Positions 15,952-27,579 are shown, counted from the first letter of the stretch. The stretch is DNA of 33,634 nt from Pseudomonas sp. C1C7 (GCF_013359595.1 NZ_JABFMP010000054.1:1-33634), one strand, 5' to 3'. Program-made: numbers and translations. The notes: generated by a model from the sequence alone, not told the origin.

Positions 15952-16395
15952 AAACCCACTGTCCCCCCACGCACACCGATATGACAGTTGTGCTTCATTT
16001 CCTGCCAATTTCCCAAAAAAACCTGCACTTCGTCGGCGCGTGCGCACCACTTTCCGGCACGACCGTACCTCTTTAAACCGATTGTCGAACAATTTTGCCA
16101 TTCGCACTTTACCGCTCTAAGTTCTGGTCTAGGCTCAGTTTCGCAAGCCAGAACCGGCCGGTCACAAAGCGGAAAAATATTCGAAACTTTTGCCGTGAAC
16201 GGCTGGTCGAGTGAAAAGAAGGTGCGTTGCGACTGGTGCAATCCTTGCAATGGCTAATCCACCCATTCTGCTTCAGCGCATGGGCAGTGTTTGCTCACCG
16301 ATGCGGGGCGCTGTTGTGCCCGACCACAGGACGTGGTTTTTCAGGAACACCGTTTGCCAGAGCTAAGAATTAGATCAACAACACGGGAGATTCAT
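15952..16395 (+). promoter_or_regulatory. Long non-coding leader/promoter region of the glgA operon
   Basis: No convincing ORF is seen in this stretch. It is richer in A/T than its surroundings and holds several small palindromes: ATTGT-CGA-ACAAT (16081-16093) and GTTCTGG...CCAGAAC (16121-16127 with 16148-16154). A weak AlgU/sigma-E-like pair is AAACTT (16184-16189), 17 nt, TCGAG (16207-16211); the expected elements are GAACTT and TCTGA. Trehalose genes in Pseudomonas respond to osmotic stress, which makes AlgU control reasonable, but the match is imperfect. Confidence 0.3.
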
Positions 16396-17982
16396 ATGAT
16401 CAGTGCGGCATTGGATGTACAGGGAGAACGTGCTCACCAGCACGTCGGCGAATCGAGCGTCGTGATTGCTCCCACTGCACAGTCGATCAGCGTTCCCGGC
16501 ACCAGGACGCTGGCACCAGTGGTCAGTGCGAATCCGAACAGGAAGAAAGTGTTGTTCGTCACCTCGGAAATTGCCGATCTGGTGAAGACCGGCGGCCTGG
16601 GTGACGTGTCTGCCGCCCTGCCCCGGGCCATGACCCACCTGCACGACGTGCGTGTGTTGATCCCCGGTTACCCGCAGGTGATGCACAGTGAAAACCCGAT
16701 TCATATCATCGGCGAACTGGGCGGGCATGCCGCACTGCCACCCTGCAAGATCGGACGCATGGACATGCCCGATGGCCTGGTGATCTACGTACTGATCTGC
16801 CCCGAGCTCTACGAGCGCGAAGGCTCGCCCTACGGCGCCAACAACGGCCGCGACTGGCCGGACAACCATATCCGTTTCGCCCGCCTGGGCCTGGCCGCCG
16901 CCGACATCGCCGCCAACCTGGCGCAAATCCACTGGTGCCCGGACCTGGTGCACGCCCATGACTGGCCCGCCGGTCTCGCTCCGGCCTATATGCACTGGCG
17001 CGGTCAGCGCACGCCGACGCTGTTCACCATCCATAACCTGGCCTACCAGGGCGTGACCAGCCTGGGCTCCTGCCCGGAACTGGGCATCCCGCAACACGCC
17101 CTGCAGCAGGAAGGCATGGAGTTCTACGGCAAGATGTCGTTCCTCAAGGCCGGCATGGCCTATTCGAGCCACATCACCACGGTCAGCGCCACCTACGCCC
17201 AGGAGATCACCACCCCGGCCTTCGGTTGCGGCCTGGACGGCTTCCTCGCCGCCAAGACCCAGCAAGGCCAGCTCAGCGGCATCCCCAATGGCATCGACGA
17301 AAGTTGGGACTCGGCCACTGACGCTCACCTGTTCCGTCCCTTCGCCATCGGCGACTGGGAAGGCAAGACCGTCAACGCCGACCACGTGCGCAAGCTGTTC
17401 GGCCTGAACCCCAGCGAAGGCCCGCTGTTCGCCGTGGTCTCGCGCCTGGTTTACCAGAAAGGCCTGGACCTGACCGAAGCCGTCTCCGAATACATCGTCA
17501 GGAACGGCGGCCAGATCGCGATCATCGGTCGCGGCGAGCCTGAAGAAGAACAGGCCATGCGCGAACTCGCCCTGCGCTTCCCCGGGCAGATCGGCGTGCG
17601 CATCGGCTTCAACGAAACCGACGCCCGTCGCATGTTCGCCGGCAGCGATTTCCTGCTGATGCCATCGCGCTATGAACCTTGCGGCCTGAGCCAGATGTAC
17701 GCCCAGCGTTTTGGCTCGTTGCCGGTGGCGCGCAATACCGGTGGCCTGGCCGACACCATCGAAAACGGCGTGACCGGTTTCCTGTTCGATGAATCCACCG
17801 TGGAAAGCTACGAACAAGCCCTGAGCCGCGCGTTCAAGGTGTTCGCCTTCCCGGAACTGCTCAACGCCATGCGCTGCAAGGCCATGACGCAACCTTTCAA
17901 CTGGTGCCAGGCCGTCGAGCCCTACGCCGATCTCTACGAAAAGCTCGTCGCCCGGGCACTGGGGAAATCGCACAAACAGTAA
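16396..17982 (+). CDS. glgA: Glycogen synthase
   Basis: A 528-residue GT5 glycosyltransferase that extends linear alpha-1,4-glucan from a nucleotide-glucose donor (ADP-glucose in the family). The donor-binding motif KTGGLGDV is at about 64-71; E. coli GlgA has its lysine at residue 15, so this protein carries an extra N-terminal tail of about 49 residues (VQGERAHQHVGESSVV...) that looks disordered. C-terminal hallmarks are VSRLVYQKGLDL, PSRYEPCGLSQMYA with the conserved Glu, and NTGGLADTI. ATG 16396 has GGGAG upstream; an in-frame start at 16291 lacks this. It is the first gene of the alpha-glucan/trehalose operon, 16 bp before treZ. No glgC is present in the window. Confidence 0.95.
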   Translation: MISAALDVQGERAHQHVGESSVVIAPTAQSISVPGTRTLAPVVSANPNRKKVLFVTSEIADLVKTGGLGDVSAALPRAMTHLHDVRVLIPGYPQVMHSENPIHIIGELGGHAALPPCKIGRMDMPDGLVIYVLICPELYEREGSPYGANNGRDWPDNHIRFARLGLAAADIAANLAQIHWCPDLVHAHDWPAGLAPAYMHWRGQRTPTLFTIHNLAYQGVTSLGSCPELGIPQHALQQEGMEFYGKMSFLKAGMAYSSHITTVSATYAQEITTPAFGCGLDGFLAAKTQQGQLSGIPNGIDESWDSATDAHLFRPFAIGDWEGKTVNADHVRKLFGLNPSEGPLFAVVSRLVYQKGLDLTEAVSEYIVRNGGQIAIIGRGEPEEEQAMRELALRFPGQIGVRIGFNETDARRMFAGSDFLLMPSRYEPCGLSQMYAQRFGSLPVARNTGGLADTIENGVTGFLFDESTVESYEQALSRAFKVFAFPELLNAMRCKAMTQPFNWCQAVEPYADLYEKLVARALGKSHKQ

Positions 17983-17998
17983 AAAAGAGGCTTTCAAG

Positions 17999-19789
17999 AT
18001 GCCGTTACGGACCCTTGAGACCTGGCCCCACGGCGCAATCATGCTGGACGCAGAACACACGCAATTCGCGTTGTGGGCGCCAGATGCGTTTTACGTCAGT
18101 GTCGAATTGGAAAATGGACAGTCCATGCCGTTGTTGCCCCAGGCCGACGGCTGGTTCGTGATCAACACCCGCTGCGAGGCGGGTACGCGTTACCGCTACA
18201 ACATCGACGGCGAACTGGAGGTGCCCGACCCGGCCTCCCGCGCCCAGGATGGCGATGTGCACCGGCACAGCGTGGTGGTCGATCCCCACGCCTACCGCTG
18301 GCGGCACAGCACTTGGCTGGGCCGCCCGTGGAATGAAGCAGTGATCCAGGAATTGCACGTCGGTGCCCTCGGCGGTTTTGCCGCCGTCGAGCAGCATCTG
18401 GCGCGCCTGGTCGAACTGGGTATCACCGCGATCGAACTGATGCCCGTGGCGCAGTTTCCCGGCGAGCGCAACTGGGGCTACGACGGCGTGCTGCCCTACG
18501 CGCCCCAGGCCTCCTATGGCAGCCCCGAGCAACTCAAGCACCTGATCGACACTGCCCACGGCCACGGCCTGGCGGTGATCCTCGACGTGGTCTACAACCA
18601 CTTCGGCCCGGACGGCAACTACCTGCATCGCTACGCCAAGGGCTTTTTCAATGAAGACAAACACACGCCCTGGGGCGCGGCCATCGACTTCAGCCGCCGC
18701 GAGGTGCGGGATTTCTTCATCGATAACGCCCTGATGTGGTTGCTGGAGTACCGCTTCGACGGCCTGCGCCTGGACGCGGTACACGCCATCGAAGATCCGG
18801 ATTTCCTCCAGGAACTGGCGCAGCGGGTGCGCCAGCAGATCGATCCACCGCGTCACGTCTGGCTGATGGTGGAAAACGAACACAACCAGGCAAGCCTTCT
18901 GGAACAGGGCTACGACGCCCAATGGAACGATGACGGTCACAACGCCCTGCATGTGCTGTTGACCGGCGAAACCGATGCCTACTACGCCGATTACGCGAAA
19001 AATCCCACCGAGCAACTGGCTCGCTGCCTGAACCAGGGCTTCGTGTTCCAGGGCCATATCAACCGTCATGGCCGTGCCCGTGGCGAACCCAGCGGACACC
19101 TGCCGCCCAGCGCCTTCATCCTGTTTTTGCAGAACCACGATCAGATCGGCAACCGTGCCTTCGGCGAGCGTCTGCATCAACTGGCCCATCCCGACGCCTT
19201 GAGCGCCGCCACCGCGCTGCTCCTGCTGTCGCCGATGATCCCGCTGCTGTTCATGGGCGACGAATACGCCGCCGAGCAACCGTTCCTGTTTTTCACCAGC
19301 CACAACGATGAGCTGGCGCACCTGGTGCGCGAAGGCCGGCGCAATGAATTCGCCGCCTTCAAGGCCTTCACCAATCCCCATCAACGCGAACGCATCCCCG
19401 ATCCGAATGCGCCGCAGACCTTTGAAGCGTCCAGGCCTACACTCAAAGATGCGGACGTTTCGCGTACCGACACCCTGTATCGACAGCTGCTGCAGATCCG
19501 CCACCGCCACATCATCCCGCGCCTGCCCGGCGCCCAGGCGCTGGATGCCGAGGTGCTGGCCCCAGGCGCGGTATCGGCGCGCTGGCGGATGGGCGATGGC
19601 AGCCAGCTGCGCATCGACCTGAATCTCAGCGCTACGTCGGTGCCCTGCGCCGAGCACAGCGATGCGCAACTGTTGTTCGAACACCCTCCACGCGGTCAGA
19701 AACAACAGGGCGCGCTTTCGCCCTACAGCGCGCACGTCACCCTCAAGGCCGCGCCCCCTTTGCCACCCCCGGATGGAGAGCGTCAATGA
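17999..19789 (+). CDS. treZ: Malto-oligosyltrehalose trehalohydrolase
   Basis: A 596-residue GH13 enzyme that hydrolyses the alpha-1,4 bond next to the trehalose end of maltooligosyltrehalose, releasing free trehalose. An N-terminal beta domain (residues 1-100, TQFALWAPDAFYVSVEL) precedes the barrel. The GH13 regions are DVVYNHFGP (about 196), GLRLDAVHAI with nucleophile Asp259, VENEHN with acid/base Glu292, and LQNHDQIGNR with the transition-state Asp. EIHVG-type EELHVG (here QELHVGALGGF) is characteristic of TreZ. RBS is AGAGG. The last 4 bp (ATGA) overlap malQ, so translation is probably coupled. Confidence 0.95.
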   Translation: MPLRTLETWPHGAIMLDAEHTQFALWAPDAFYVSVELENGQSMPLLPQADGWFVINTRCEAGTRYRYNIDGELEVPDPASRAQDGDVHRHSVVVDPHAYRWRHSTWLGRPWNEAVIQELHVGALGGFAAVEQHLARLVELGITAIELMPVAQFPGERNWGYDGVLPYAPQASYGSPEQLKHLIDTAHGHGLAVILDVVYNHFGPDGNYLHRYAKGFFNEDKHTPWGAAIDFSRREVRDFFIDNALMWLLEYRFDGLRLDAVHAIEDPDFLQELAQRVRQQIDPPRHVWLMVENEHNQASLLEQGYDAQWNDDGHNALHVLLTGETDAYYADYAKNPTEQLARCLNQGFVFQGHINRHGRARGEPSGHLPPSAFILFLQNHDQIGNRAFGERLHQLAHPDALSAATALLLLSPMIPLLFMGDEYAAEQPFLFFTSHNDELAHLVREGRRNEFAAFKAFTNPHQRERIPDPNAPQTFEASRPTLKDADVSRTDTLYRQLLQIRHRHIIPRLPGAQALDAEVLAPGAVSARWRMGDGSQLRIDLNLSATSVPCAEHSDAQLLFEHPPRGQKQQGALSPYSAHVTLKAAPPLPPPDGERQ

Positions 19790-21864
19790 GCGATGCGCAA
19801 CTGGAAAACCTCGCCAGCCGGGCGGGCCTGGCGGTCGACTGGATCGACGCCAACGGACGCCCGCAAAAGGTCGCCCCCTCGGTCTTGCGCAATGTCCTGA
19901 CCGGGCTCGGCCATCCGGCCGGCAGCGCCCAGGAGATCGACGCCAGCCTGGTGCAATTGCAGCAAGCGCAAGAAACCCTGACCCTGCCGCCGCTGATCAC
20001 CGCCGACGTCGGTGTCGGCCTGAATCTGGCGCATTTCTTCGAGCCGCACACGCCGTGCGAGATTCACCTGGAGGACGGTTCGCATCTGAGCCTCAAGCTT
20101 GACGCCCAGGCCACACTGCCGGGGATGATCCCGGTGGGTTATCAGCACGTCAGCATCGACGACCAGAGCTTCACCCTTGCCGTGGCCCCCGAGCGCTGCT
20201 TCAGCGTGGCGGATGCCGTGGACACCCCGATCCCGCGGGTCTGGGGCCTGAGCGCGCAACTGTATTCCTTGCGCCGTACCGGCGATGGCGGGTTCGGCGA
20301 CACCCTGGCCCTGGAAGAACTGGCGCGGGTGGCGGGCGAGCGCGGCGCCGAAGCCCTGGCGATCAGCCCGCTGCATGCCATGTTCGCCGCCGACACCGGG
20401 CGTTACAGCCCCTACTCGCCTTCCAGCCGCCTGTTCCTCAACAGCCTGTATTGCGCGCCCGGCGCGATCCTGGGTGAACGTGCGATGCGCGCAGCCATTG
20501 ACGCGACCGGCCTGGCGGACGATCTCAGAGAACTCGAGCAGCGGCCGCTGATCGACTGGCCGGCCGCCGCCAACGCCAAGCAACGGCTGCTGCATGCCCT
20601 GTACGAAGGTTTCATCCAGGGCGAACACCCATTGCATGCCGACTTCAGCAGCTTTCGTCACGCTGGCGGCGAAGCGCTGGAAAACCATTGTCGGTTCGAA
20701 GCCATTCAGGAAGTCCGCGCGGCCAAGGGTGAAAACCTCGACTGGCGGCAGTGGCCCGAGCAATGGCGCGACCCGCGCAGCGCCGCCCTGGCCGAATTCG
20801 CCGAAGAAAATGCCTTGCGCATCGGCTATTTCGCCTTCTGCCAGTGGCTGATCGACCGCAGCCTGGAACGCGCCCAGACCGCCGCCCGCAGCAGCGGCAT
20901 GAGCATCGGCCTGATTGCCGACCTCGCCGTCGGCGCCGATGGCGGTGGCAGCCAGGCCTGGAGCCGTCAGGATGAATTGCTCGCCTCTCTCACCGTCGGT
21001 GCGCCACCGGACATTCTCAACCGCAGCGGCCAGGGCTGGGGCATCTCCGCGTTTTCCCCCGAAGGCCTGGTGCGCAACGGCTTCCGCGCCTTTATCGAGA
21101 TGCTGCGCGCCAACTTCGCCCACGCCGGCGGCCTGCGCATCGACCATGTCATGGGCCTGCAACGGCTGTGGGTGATCCCCAACGGCGCACCGCCCGCCGA
21201 TGGTGCTTATCTCTATTACCCGATCGACGACCTGCTGCGCCTGCTGACCCTCGAATCCCATCGCCATCAGGCCATTGTCCTTGGCGAAGATCTGGGCACC
21301 GTGGCCGACGGCCTGCGGGAAAAGCTCGCTGCACGCTCGATGCTGGGCATGCGCGTGCTGCTGTTCGAACAGGACAACACCCACTTCAAGCCGATCCTCG
21401 ACTGGCCGGACAACGCCTTGGCCACCACCAGCACCCACGACCTGCCAACCCTCAATGGCTGGTGGCACGGGCGCGACATCGACTGGAACGCCCGCTTGAA
21501 CCTGATCGATGCCAATGGCGAAATCGAATGGCGCCAGCATCGCGAACGGGAGCGCGAAGGCCTGCGTCGGGCCCTGAGCCAGGACCCGCAGAACTTCCGC
21601 GAGGAATCCCACGAAACCGATCAGGTGCTCGACGCCAGCGTGCGTTTCCTCGGCCACACCCGGGCGCCGCTGGTGTTGCTGCCGCTGGAGGATGCCCTGG
21701 GCATCGAACAGCAGGCCAACCTGCCCGGCACCATCGATACCCACCCCAACTGGTCGCGACGCCTGCCCGGCTACAGTGAAATCCTGCTGGACAACCCGGA
21801 CGCCGCGCGGCGCCTGGAACTGCTGGCCTGCGCGCGACTCCAGGCCGCCGAGCGTGATTCATGA
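19786..21864 (+). CDS. malQ: 4-alpha-glucanotransferase (amylomaltase)
   Basis: A 692-residue GH77 enzyme that transfers alpha-1,4-glucan segments between maltooligosaccharides. It is longer than short amylomaltases (about 500 residues) because of an N-terminal extension of about 150 residues, as in E. coli MalQ. Conserved parts are RRTGDGGFGDTLALEELA, ISPLHAMFAADTGRYSPYSPSSR, GLRIDHVMGL with nucleophile Asp453, LGEDLGTV with acid/base Glu501, and STHDLPTLNGWW with the third carboxylate. In this operon it would recycle the short chains left by TreY/TreZ and GlgX. It overlaps both treZ upstream and treY downstream by ATGA, a tight operon arrangement. Confidence 0.95.
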   Translation: MSDAQLENLASRAGLAVDWIDANGRPQKVAPSVLRNVLTGLGHPAGSAQEIDASLVQLQQAQETLTLPPLITADVGVGLNLAHFFEPHTPCEIHLEDGSHLSLKLDAQATLPGMIPVGYQHVSIDDQSFTLAVAPERCFSVADAVDTPIPRVWGLSAQLYSLRRTGDGGFGDTLALEELARVAGERGAEALAISPLHAMFAADTGRYSPYSPSSRLFLNSLYCAPGAILGERAMRAAIDATGLADDLRELEQRPLIDWPAAANAKQRLLHALYEGFIQGEHPLHADFSSFRHAGGEALENHCRFEAIQEVRAAKGENLDWRQWPEQWRDPRSAALAEFAEENALRIGYFAFCQWLIDRSLERAQTAARSSGMSIGLIADLAVGADGGGSQAWSRQDELLASLTVGAPPDILNRSGQGWGISAFSPEGLVRNGFRAFIEMLRANFAHAGGLRIDHVMGLQRLWVIPNGAPPADGAYLYYPIDDLLRLLTLESHRHQAIVLGEDLGTVADGLREKLAARSMLGMRVLLFEQDNTHFKPILDWPDNALATTSTHDLPTLNGWWHGRDIDWNARLNLIDANGEIEWRQHREREREGLRRALSQDPQNFREESHETDQVLDASVRFLGHTRAPLVLLPLEDALGIEQQANLPGTIDTHPNWSRRLPGYSEILLDNPDAARRLELLACARLQAAERDS

Positions 21865-24638
21865 CGGTGCAGTCCACTCCACAACCGATACGGGCGACCT
21901 TGCGCCTGCAATTTCATAAAGGCTTTACCCTCGACGACGCGGTGGCGCTGGTGCCGTACTTCGCCCGGCTCGGCATCAGCCATGTGTATGCCTCGCCGCT
22001 GCTCAGCGCCCGCGCCGGGTCGATGCACGGCTACGACGTGGTCGACCCGACCACGGTCAACCCGGAGCTGGGCGGTGAGGCGGCCCTGCGTCGTCTGGTC
22101 AGCGCGTTGCGCGGCCAGCAGATGGGCCTGATCCTCGATATCGTCTCCAACCACATGGCGGTCGGCGGCAGCGACAATCCCTGGTGGCTCGACCTGCTCG
22201 AATGGGGCCGGCTGAGCCCCTACGGCGAGTTCTTCGATATCCAGTGGCACTCCCCCGATCCGCTCATGGAAGGCCAACTGCTGTTGCCATTCCTGGGCAG
22301 CGACTACGGCATCGCCTTGCAGAACGGCACCCTGCCCCTGCGCTTCGATGCCCGGCGCGGTGCGTTTCACGTCGAACATTACGAGCACCACTTCCCGATC
22401 TGCCCCAGCCATTTCGGCGAACTGCTCAAGAGCGATACCGAACCGCTCAAGGCCCTGGCCGATCGTTTCAGCACCCTGAGCTATCAGACCGATGCCCATG
22501 GCCTGGCCATTCCCCTGAAGGCACAATTGCGCGAACTGGCCCGCGAACCGGCCATCGTGCAAGCCATCGAACAGCACCTGCAAAGCTACGACTCGACCAC
22601 CCCTGATGGCTTTGAAAAGCTGCACGATCTGCTGGAGCGCCAGAGTTATCGCCTCGCCAGCTGGCGCACCGCGGCGGACGACATCAACTGGCGGCGCTTT
22701 TTCGATATCAATGAGCTGGGCGGGCTGCGGGTCGAACGGCCGGCGGTATTCGAGGCGACTCACGCGAAGATCTTCGAACTGGTGGCGGACGGCCTGATCG
22801 ACGGTCTGCGCATCGACCACATCGACGGCCTCGCCGATCCTCGGGGTTACTGCCGCAAGTTGCGACGGCGCGTGGATCGTCTGGCACCGGGCCGGCACCT
22901 GCCGATCTACGTCGAGAAGATCCTCGGCGAAGGTGAAACCCTGCGGCGCGACTGGTCGGTGGACGGCACCACCGGATATGAATTCATGAATCAGTTGTCG
23001 CTGCTGCAACACGACCCCCAGGGCGAGCAGACCCTCGGTGATCTCTGGCAGCGCTACAGCGAGCGCCCGGCGGACTTTCGTCAGGAAGCACAACTGGCCC
23101 GCCAGCAAATCCTCAACGGTTCCCTCGCGGGTGATTTCGAAAGCGTCGCCCAGGCCCTGCTGCAAGTGGCCCGGGATGACCTGATGACCCGCGACCTGAC
23201 CCTCGGCGCGATCCGCCGTGCCTTGCTGGAACTGATCGTGCACTTCCCGGTGTATCGCACCTACATCAGCCCGCTCGGGCGGTCGGCCCAGGATGAAGTG
23301 ATCTTCCACCAGGCCATGGACGGTGCCCGGCAAACCCTGGGCGAGGCCGACTGGCCGGTGCTCGATTGCCTGGCCGGCTGGCTCGGTGGCGAGCCCTGGC
23401 GCAAACGCCCCGCTGGACGGGTTCGCAAGCGCCTCAAGCATGCCTGCGTGCGCTTCCAGCAATTGACCTCGCCGGCGGCTGCCAAGGCCGTGGAGGACAC
23501 CGCGTTCTATCGTTCGGCGGTTGTGCTGTCACGCAATGACGTCGGTTTCAGCACCGAGCAGTTCAGCGCTCCGGTGACCGCTTTTCATGCCGCCTGCACC
23601 CAGCGCCTGGCCGAATTCCCCGACAATCTGCTGGCCACCGCGACCCACGACCACAAGCGCGGCGAAGACAGCCGCGCGCGTCTGGCGGTGTTGAGCGAAC
23701 GCAGTCGTTGGTACGCCGAACATGTCGGTCTGTGGCGCACCCTCGCGCGACCATTGCGCGATGACGACCTGGCACCTTCTGCCGGCGACGAGCTGATTCT
23801 GTATCAGGCACTGCTCGGCAGCTGGCCACTCGAACTGCGCCCCGATGATCCAACGGCCCTCGAGGATTACGCCGAACGCGTCTGGCAGTGGCAGCGCAAA
23901 GCCCTGCGCGAAGCCAAGTTGCAAAGCAGCTGGAGCGCGCCGAACGAGGCCTATGAACAGGCCTGTGAAACCTTTCTCAAGCGCCTGCTGCTGACACCCG
24001 AGGGCGAACTGCTGCGCTCGGCCCTGAGCAAGGCCGTGCAGTCGATTGCCATCCCCGGCGCACTCAATGGCTTGGCGCAAACCTTGCTGCGCATGACGGT
24101 GCCGGGGGTGCCAGACCTGTATCAGGGCAATGAGTACTGGGACTTTTCCCTGGTCGACCCGGACAACCGCCGGCCCGTGGATTACGCCGATCGGCAACAG
24201 GCGCTGCAGCAAGCGGCGGCGTTACCGGAACGGGTGGCGAACTGGCGTGACGGGCGCATCAAGCAAACCTTGATTGTCCGCACGCTGGGCCTGCGCGCCG
24301 AGCACCCGGAGCTGTTTCGCCAGGGGACTTACCAACCTCTTGAGGTCACGGGCAGCCAGGCGCATCGGGTCCTGGCGTTCGTTCGAGAACAGGCGGAAAA
24401 ACGGGCCATCGTGATCGTGCCGATCCGCTGTGCGCCGCTGCTGGAAAACAGTGCCGAACCGCAGGTCGACGCTTCGCAGTGGGGCGATACACGGGTTCAT
24501 TTGCCGTTCACAACTGAGGAAGAAAATCTCAAGGGACTTTTTTCAGGCTCCGCAGTCACAACACAAAAGGAGCTGCTGGTCAGCGCCGCGCTGGGGGACT
24601 TCCCGGTCAATCTGTTCATCCAAATTACCGACACTTGA
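21861..24638 (+). CDS. treY: Malto-oligosyltrehalose synthase
   Basis: A 925-residue GH13 enzyme that isomerises the reducing-end alpha-1,4 bond of linear glucan to an alpha,alpha-1,1 bond, making maltooligosyltrehalose for TreZ. The N-terminus RATLRLQFHKGFTLDDAVALVPY is typical. The GH13 regions are LDIVSNHMAV, GLRIDHIDGLADP with nucleophile Asp319, YVEKILGEGE with Glu352, and TATHDHKRGED. The late TVPGVPDLYQGNEYWDFSLVDPDNRRPVDY motif is a TreY signature. Length fits bacterial TreY (700-950). It overlaps malQ by 4 bp. DUF2934 follows after 19 bp, and so does the rest of the cluster. Confidence 0.95.
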   Translation: MTVQSTPQPIRATLRLQFHKGFTLDDAVALVPYFARLGISHVYASPLLSARAGSMHGYDVVDPTTVNPELGGEAALRRLVSALRGQQMGLILDIVSNHMAVGGSDNPWWLDLLEWGRLSPYGEFFDIQWHSPDPLMEGQLLLPFLGSDYGIALQNGTLPLRFDARRGAFHVEHYEHHFPICPSHFGELLKSDTEPLKALADRFSTLSYQTDAHGLAIPLKAQLRELAREPAIVQAIEQHLQSYDSTTPDGFEKLHDLLERQSYRLASWRTAADDINWRRFFDINELGGLRVERPAVFEATHAKIFELVADGLIDGLRIDHIDGLADPRGYCRKLRRRVDRLAPGRHLPIYVEKILGEGETLRRDWSVDGTTGYEFMNQLSLLQHDPQGEQTLGDLWQRYSERPADFRQEAQLARQQILNGSLAGDFESVAQALLQVARDDLMTRDLTLGAIRRALLELIVHFPVYRTYISPLGRSAQDEVIFHQAMDGARQTLGEADWPVLDCLAGWLGGEPWRKRPAGRVRKRLKHACVRFQQLTSPAAAKAVEDTAFYRSAVVLSRNDVGFSTEQFSAPVTAFHAACTQRLAEFPDNLLATATHDHKRGEDSRARLAVLSERSRWYAEHVGLWRTLARPLRDDDLAPSAGDELILYQALLGSWPLELRPDDPTALEDYAERVWQWQRKALREAKLQSSWSAPNEAYEQACETFLKRLLLTPEGELLRSALSKAVQSIAIPGALNGLAQTLLRMTVPGVPDLYQGNEYWDFSLVDPDNRRPVDYADRQQALQQAAALPERVANWRDGRIKQTLIVRTLGLRAEHPELFRQGTYQPLEVTGSQAHRVLAFVREQAEKRAIVIVPIRCAPLLENSAEPQVDASQWGDTRVHLPFTTEEENLKGLFSGSAVTTQKELLVSAALGDFPVNLFIQITDT

Positions 24639-24657
24639 GTTGTTCAGGAGCAATGCG

Positions 24658-24990
24658 ATGAGTACCCAAGATAAACGCATCCGCGAGTTCGCCTATCAGA
24701 TCTGGGAGTCCGAAGGCAAACCCGAAGGCCAGGAAGCCCGCCACTGGGAGATGGCCAGCAAACTGGCCGAAGCCGAAGCCCTGGCACCGAAAAAGGCGCC
24801 CAAGGCGACGGGCAGCAAGACCCCGGCCAGCAAACCCGCCGCGGGCGCCAAGACGCTCAATGGCAAGGCTGCTGAGCCGAAGGCCAAGACCACCAAGGCC
24901 AAGCCCGCCGCTGCGGCATCGGTGATTGCGCCAGGGGAAAAGGCCGCCGAGAAAAAGCCTCGCGCCCCGCGTAAACCGCCCGCGGCCTGA
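24658..24990 (+). CDS. DUF2934 protein with Lys/Ala/Pro-rich tail
   Basis: A 110-residue cytoplasmic protein. Residues 5-38 (DKRIREFAYQIWESEGKPEGQEARHWEMA) are the DUF2934 motif, a short helix pair of unknown function. The rest is a low-complexity Lys/Ala/Pro tail (PKKAPKATGSKTPASKPAAG, ending RAPRKPPAA), histone-H1-like and strongly basic, so nucleic-acid or polyanion contact is possible but unproven. CAGGAG precedes the ATG. P. aeruginosa has a small gene in the same slot between treY and glgX, so the position is conserved and a link to glucan metabolism is plausible. Confidence 0.88.
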   Translation: MSTQDKRIREFAYQIWESEGKPEGQEARHWEMASKLAEAEALAPKKAPKATGSKTPASKPAAGAKTLNGKAAEPKAKTTKAKPAAAASVIAPGEKAAEKKPRAPRKPPAA

Positions 24991-25020
24991 TGCTGTAACC
25001 GATTGAACTGATTGATTTGA

Positions 25021-25040
25021 GTGGCGAGTGCGCTCGCCAC
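25021..25040. repeat. Short perfect hairpin before glgX
   Basis: GTGGCGAG-TGCG-CTCGCCAC, an 8-bp stem with a 4-nt loop, lies 30 bp after the DUF2934 stop codon. There is no T-tract. It may limit read-through into glgX or protect the upstream mRNA. Confidence 0.55.
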
Positions 25041-25080
25041 CGGCATTGCTCGCCCTCGAAAAACGCAGCGCCGCATTCCC

Positions 25081-25109
25081 TGTAGCCGCAGCCTTCGGCA
25101 GCGGCTACA
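25081..25109. repeat. REP half-unit before glgX
   Basis: TGTAGCCGC...GCGGCTACA arms surround AGCCTTCGGCA, the TGTAGCCGCTGCCGAAGGCTG-type REP seen in fluorescent pseudomonads. It separates DUF2934 from glgX within the otherwise compact operon. Confidence 0.6.
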
Positions 25110-25153
25110 CGGATCGCGTAAAGGCTTATTTCTCGCTAGTTGCAGGAGCACCT

Positions 25154-27310
<2,157 letters not shown>

Positions 27311-27320
27311 ACAGGCCGTT

Positions 27321-27442
27321 GTAGCAGCTGGCGAAGCCCGCGTCCGGCTGCGCAGCAGTCGCCAACCCAGACACTGCGGTCTGTCAGATAGATCGAGTGC
27401 ACAGGTTTTACGACTGCTGCGCAGCCGGACGCAGGCTGCTAC
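27321..27442. repeat. Long-armed REPIN-like inverted repeat
   Basis: Inner arms at 27340-27361 and 27411-27432 are perfect 22-bp reverse complements (start GCGTCCGGCTGCGCAGCAG). Outer GTAGCAGC (27321-27328) and GCTGCTAC (27435-27442) also pair. A 49-nt AT-richer centre separates them. It lies directly after glgX. Confidence 0.8.
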
Positions 27443-27579
27443 AGGGACCGCGGGGTACAAGCATCGACCGCTCGGAACATCGGCGCGACGAAAATCGTTA
27501 CATGAGCAATACTCTGCACGCAGCGGTTCCAGGGTTCGGAACGCGGCAAAATGCTATCAACGACAACAAGGACGTCACC

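Noticed and set aside
16040..16075. Sigma-54 promoter before glgA
   Set aside because: CCGGCACG fits -24 roughly, but the -12 GC is missing at the required spacing.
16375..18060. Minus-strand ORF (561 residues) opposite glgA
   Set aside because: Antisense shadow with no motif; glgA is unambiguous.
18005..19786. Long minus-strand ORF (593 residues) opposite treZ
   Set aside because: Low-complexity, Gln/His/Val-rich translation typical of antisense frames in GC-rich genes; treZ has full catalytic motifs.
19783..21744. Long minus-strand ORF (653 residues) opposite malQ
   Set aside because: Antisense shadow of a complete malQ; no recognisable domain or ribosome site.
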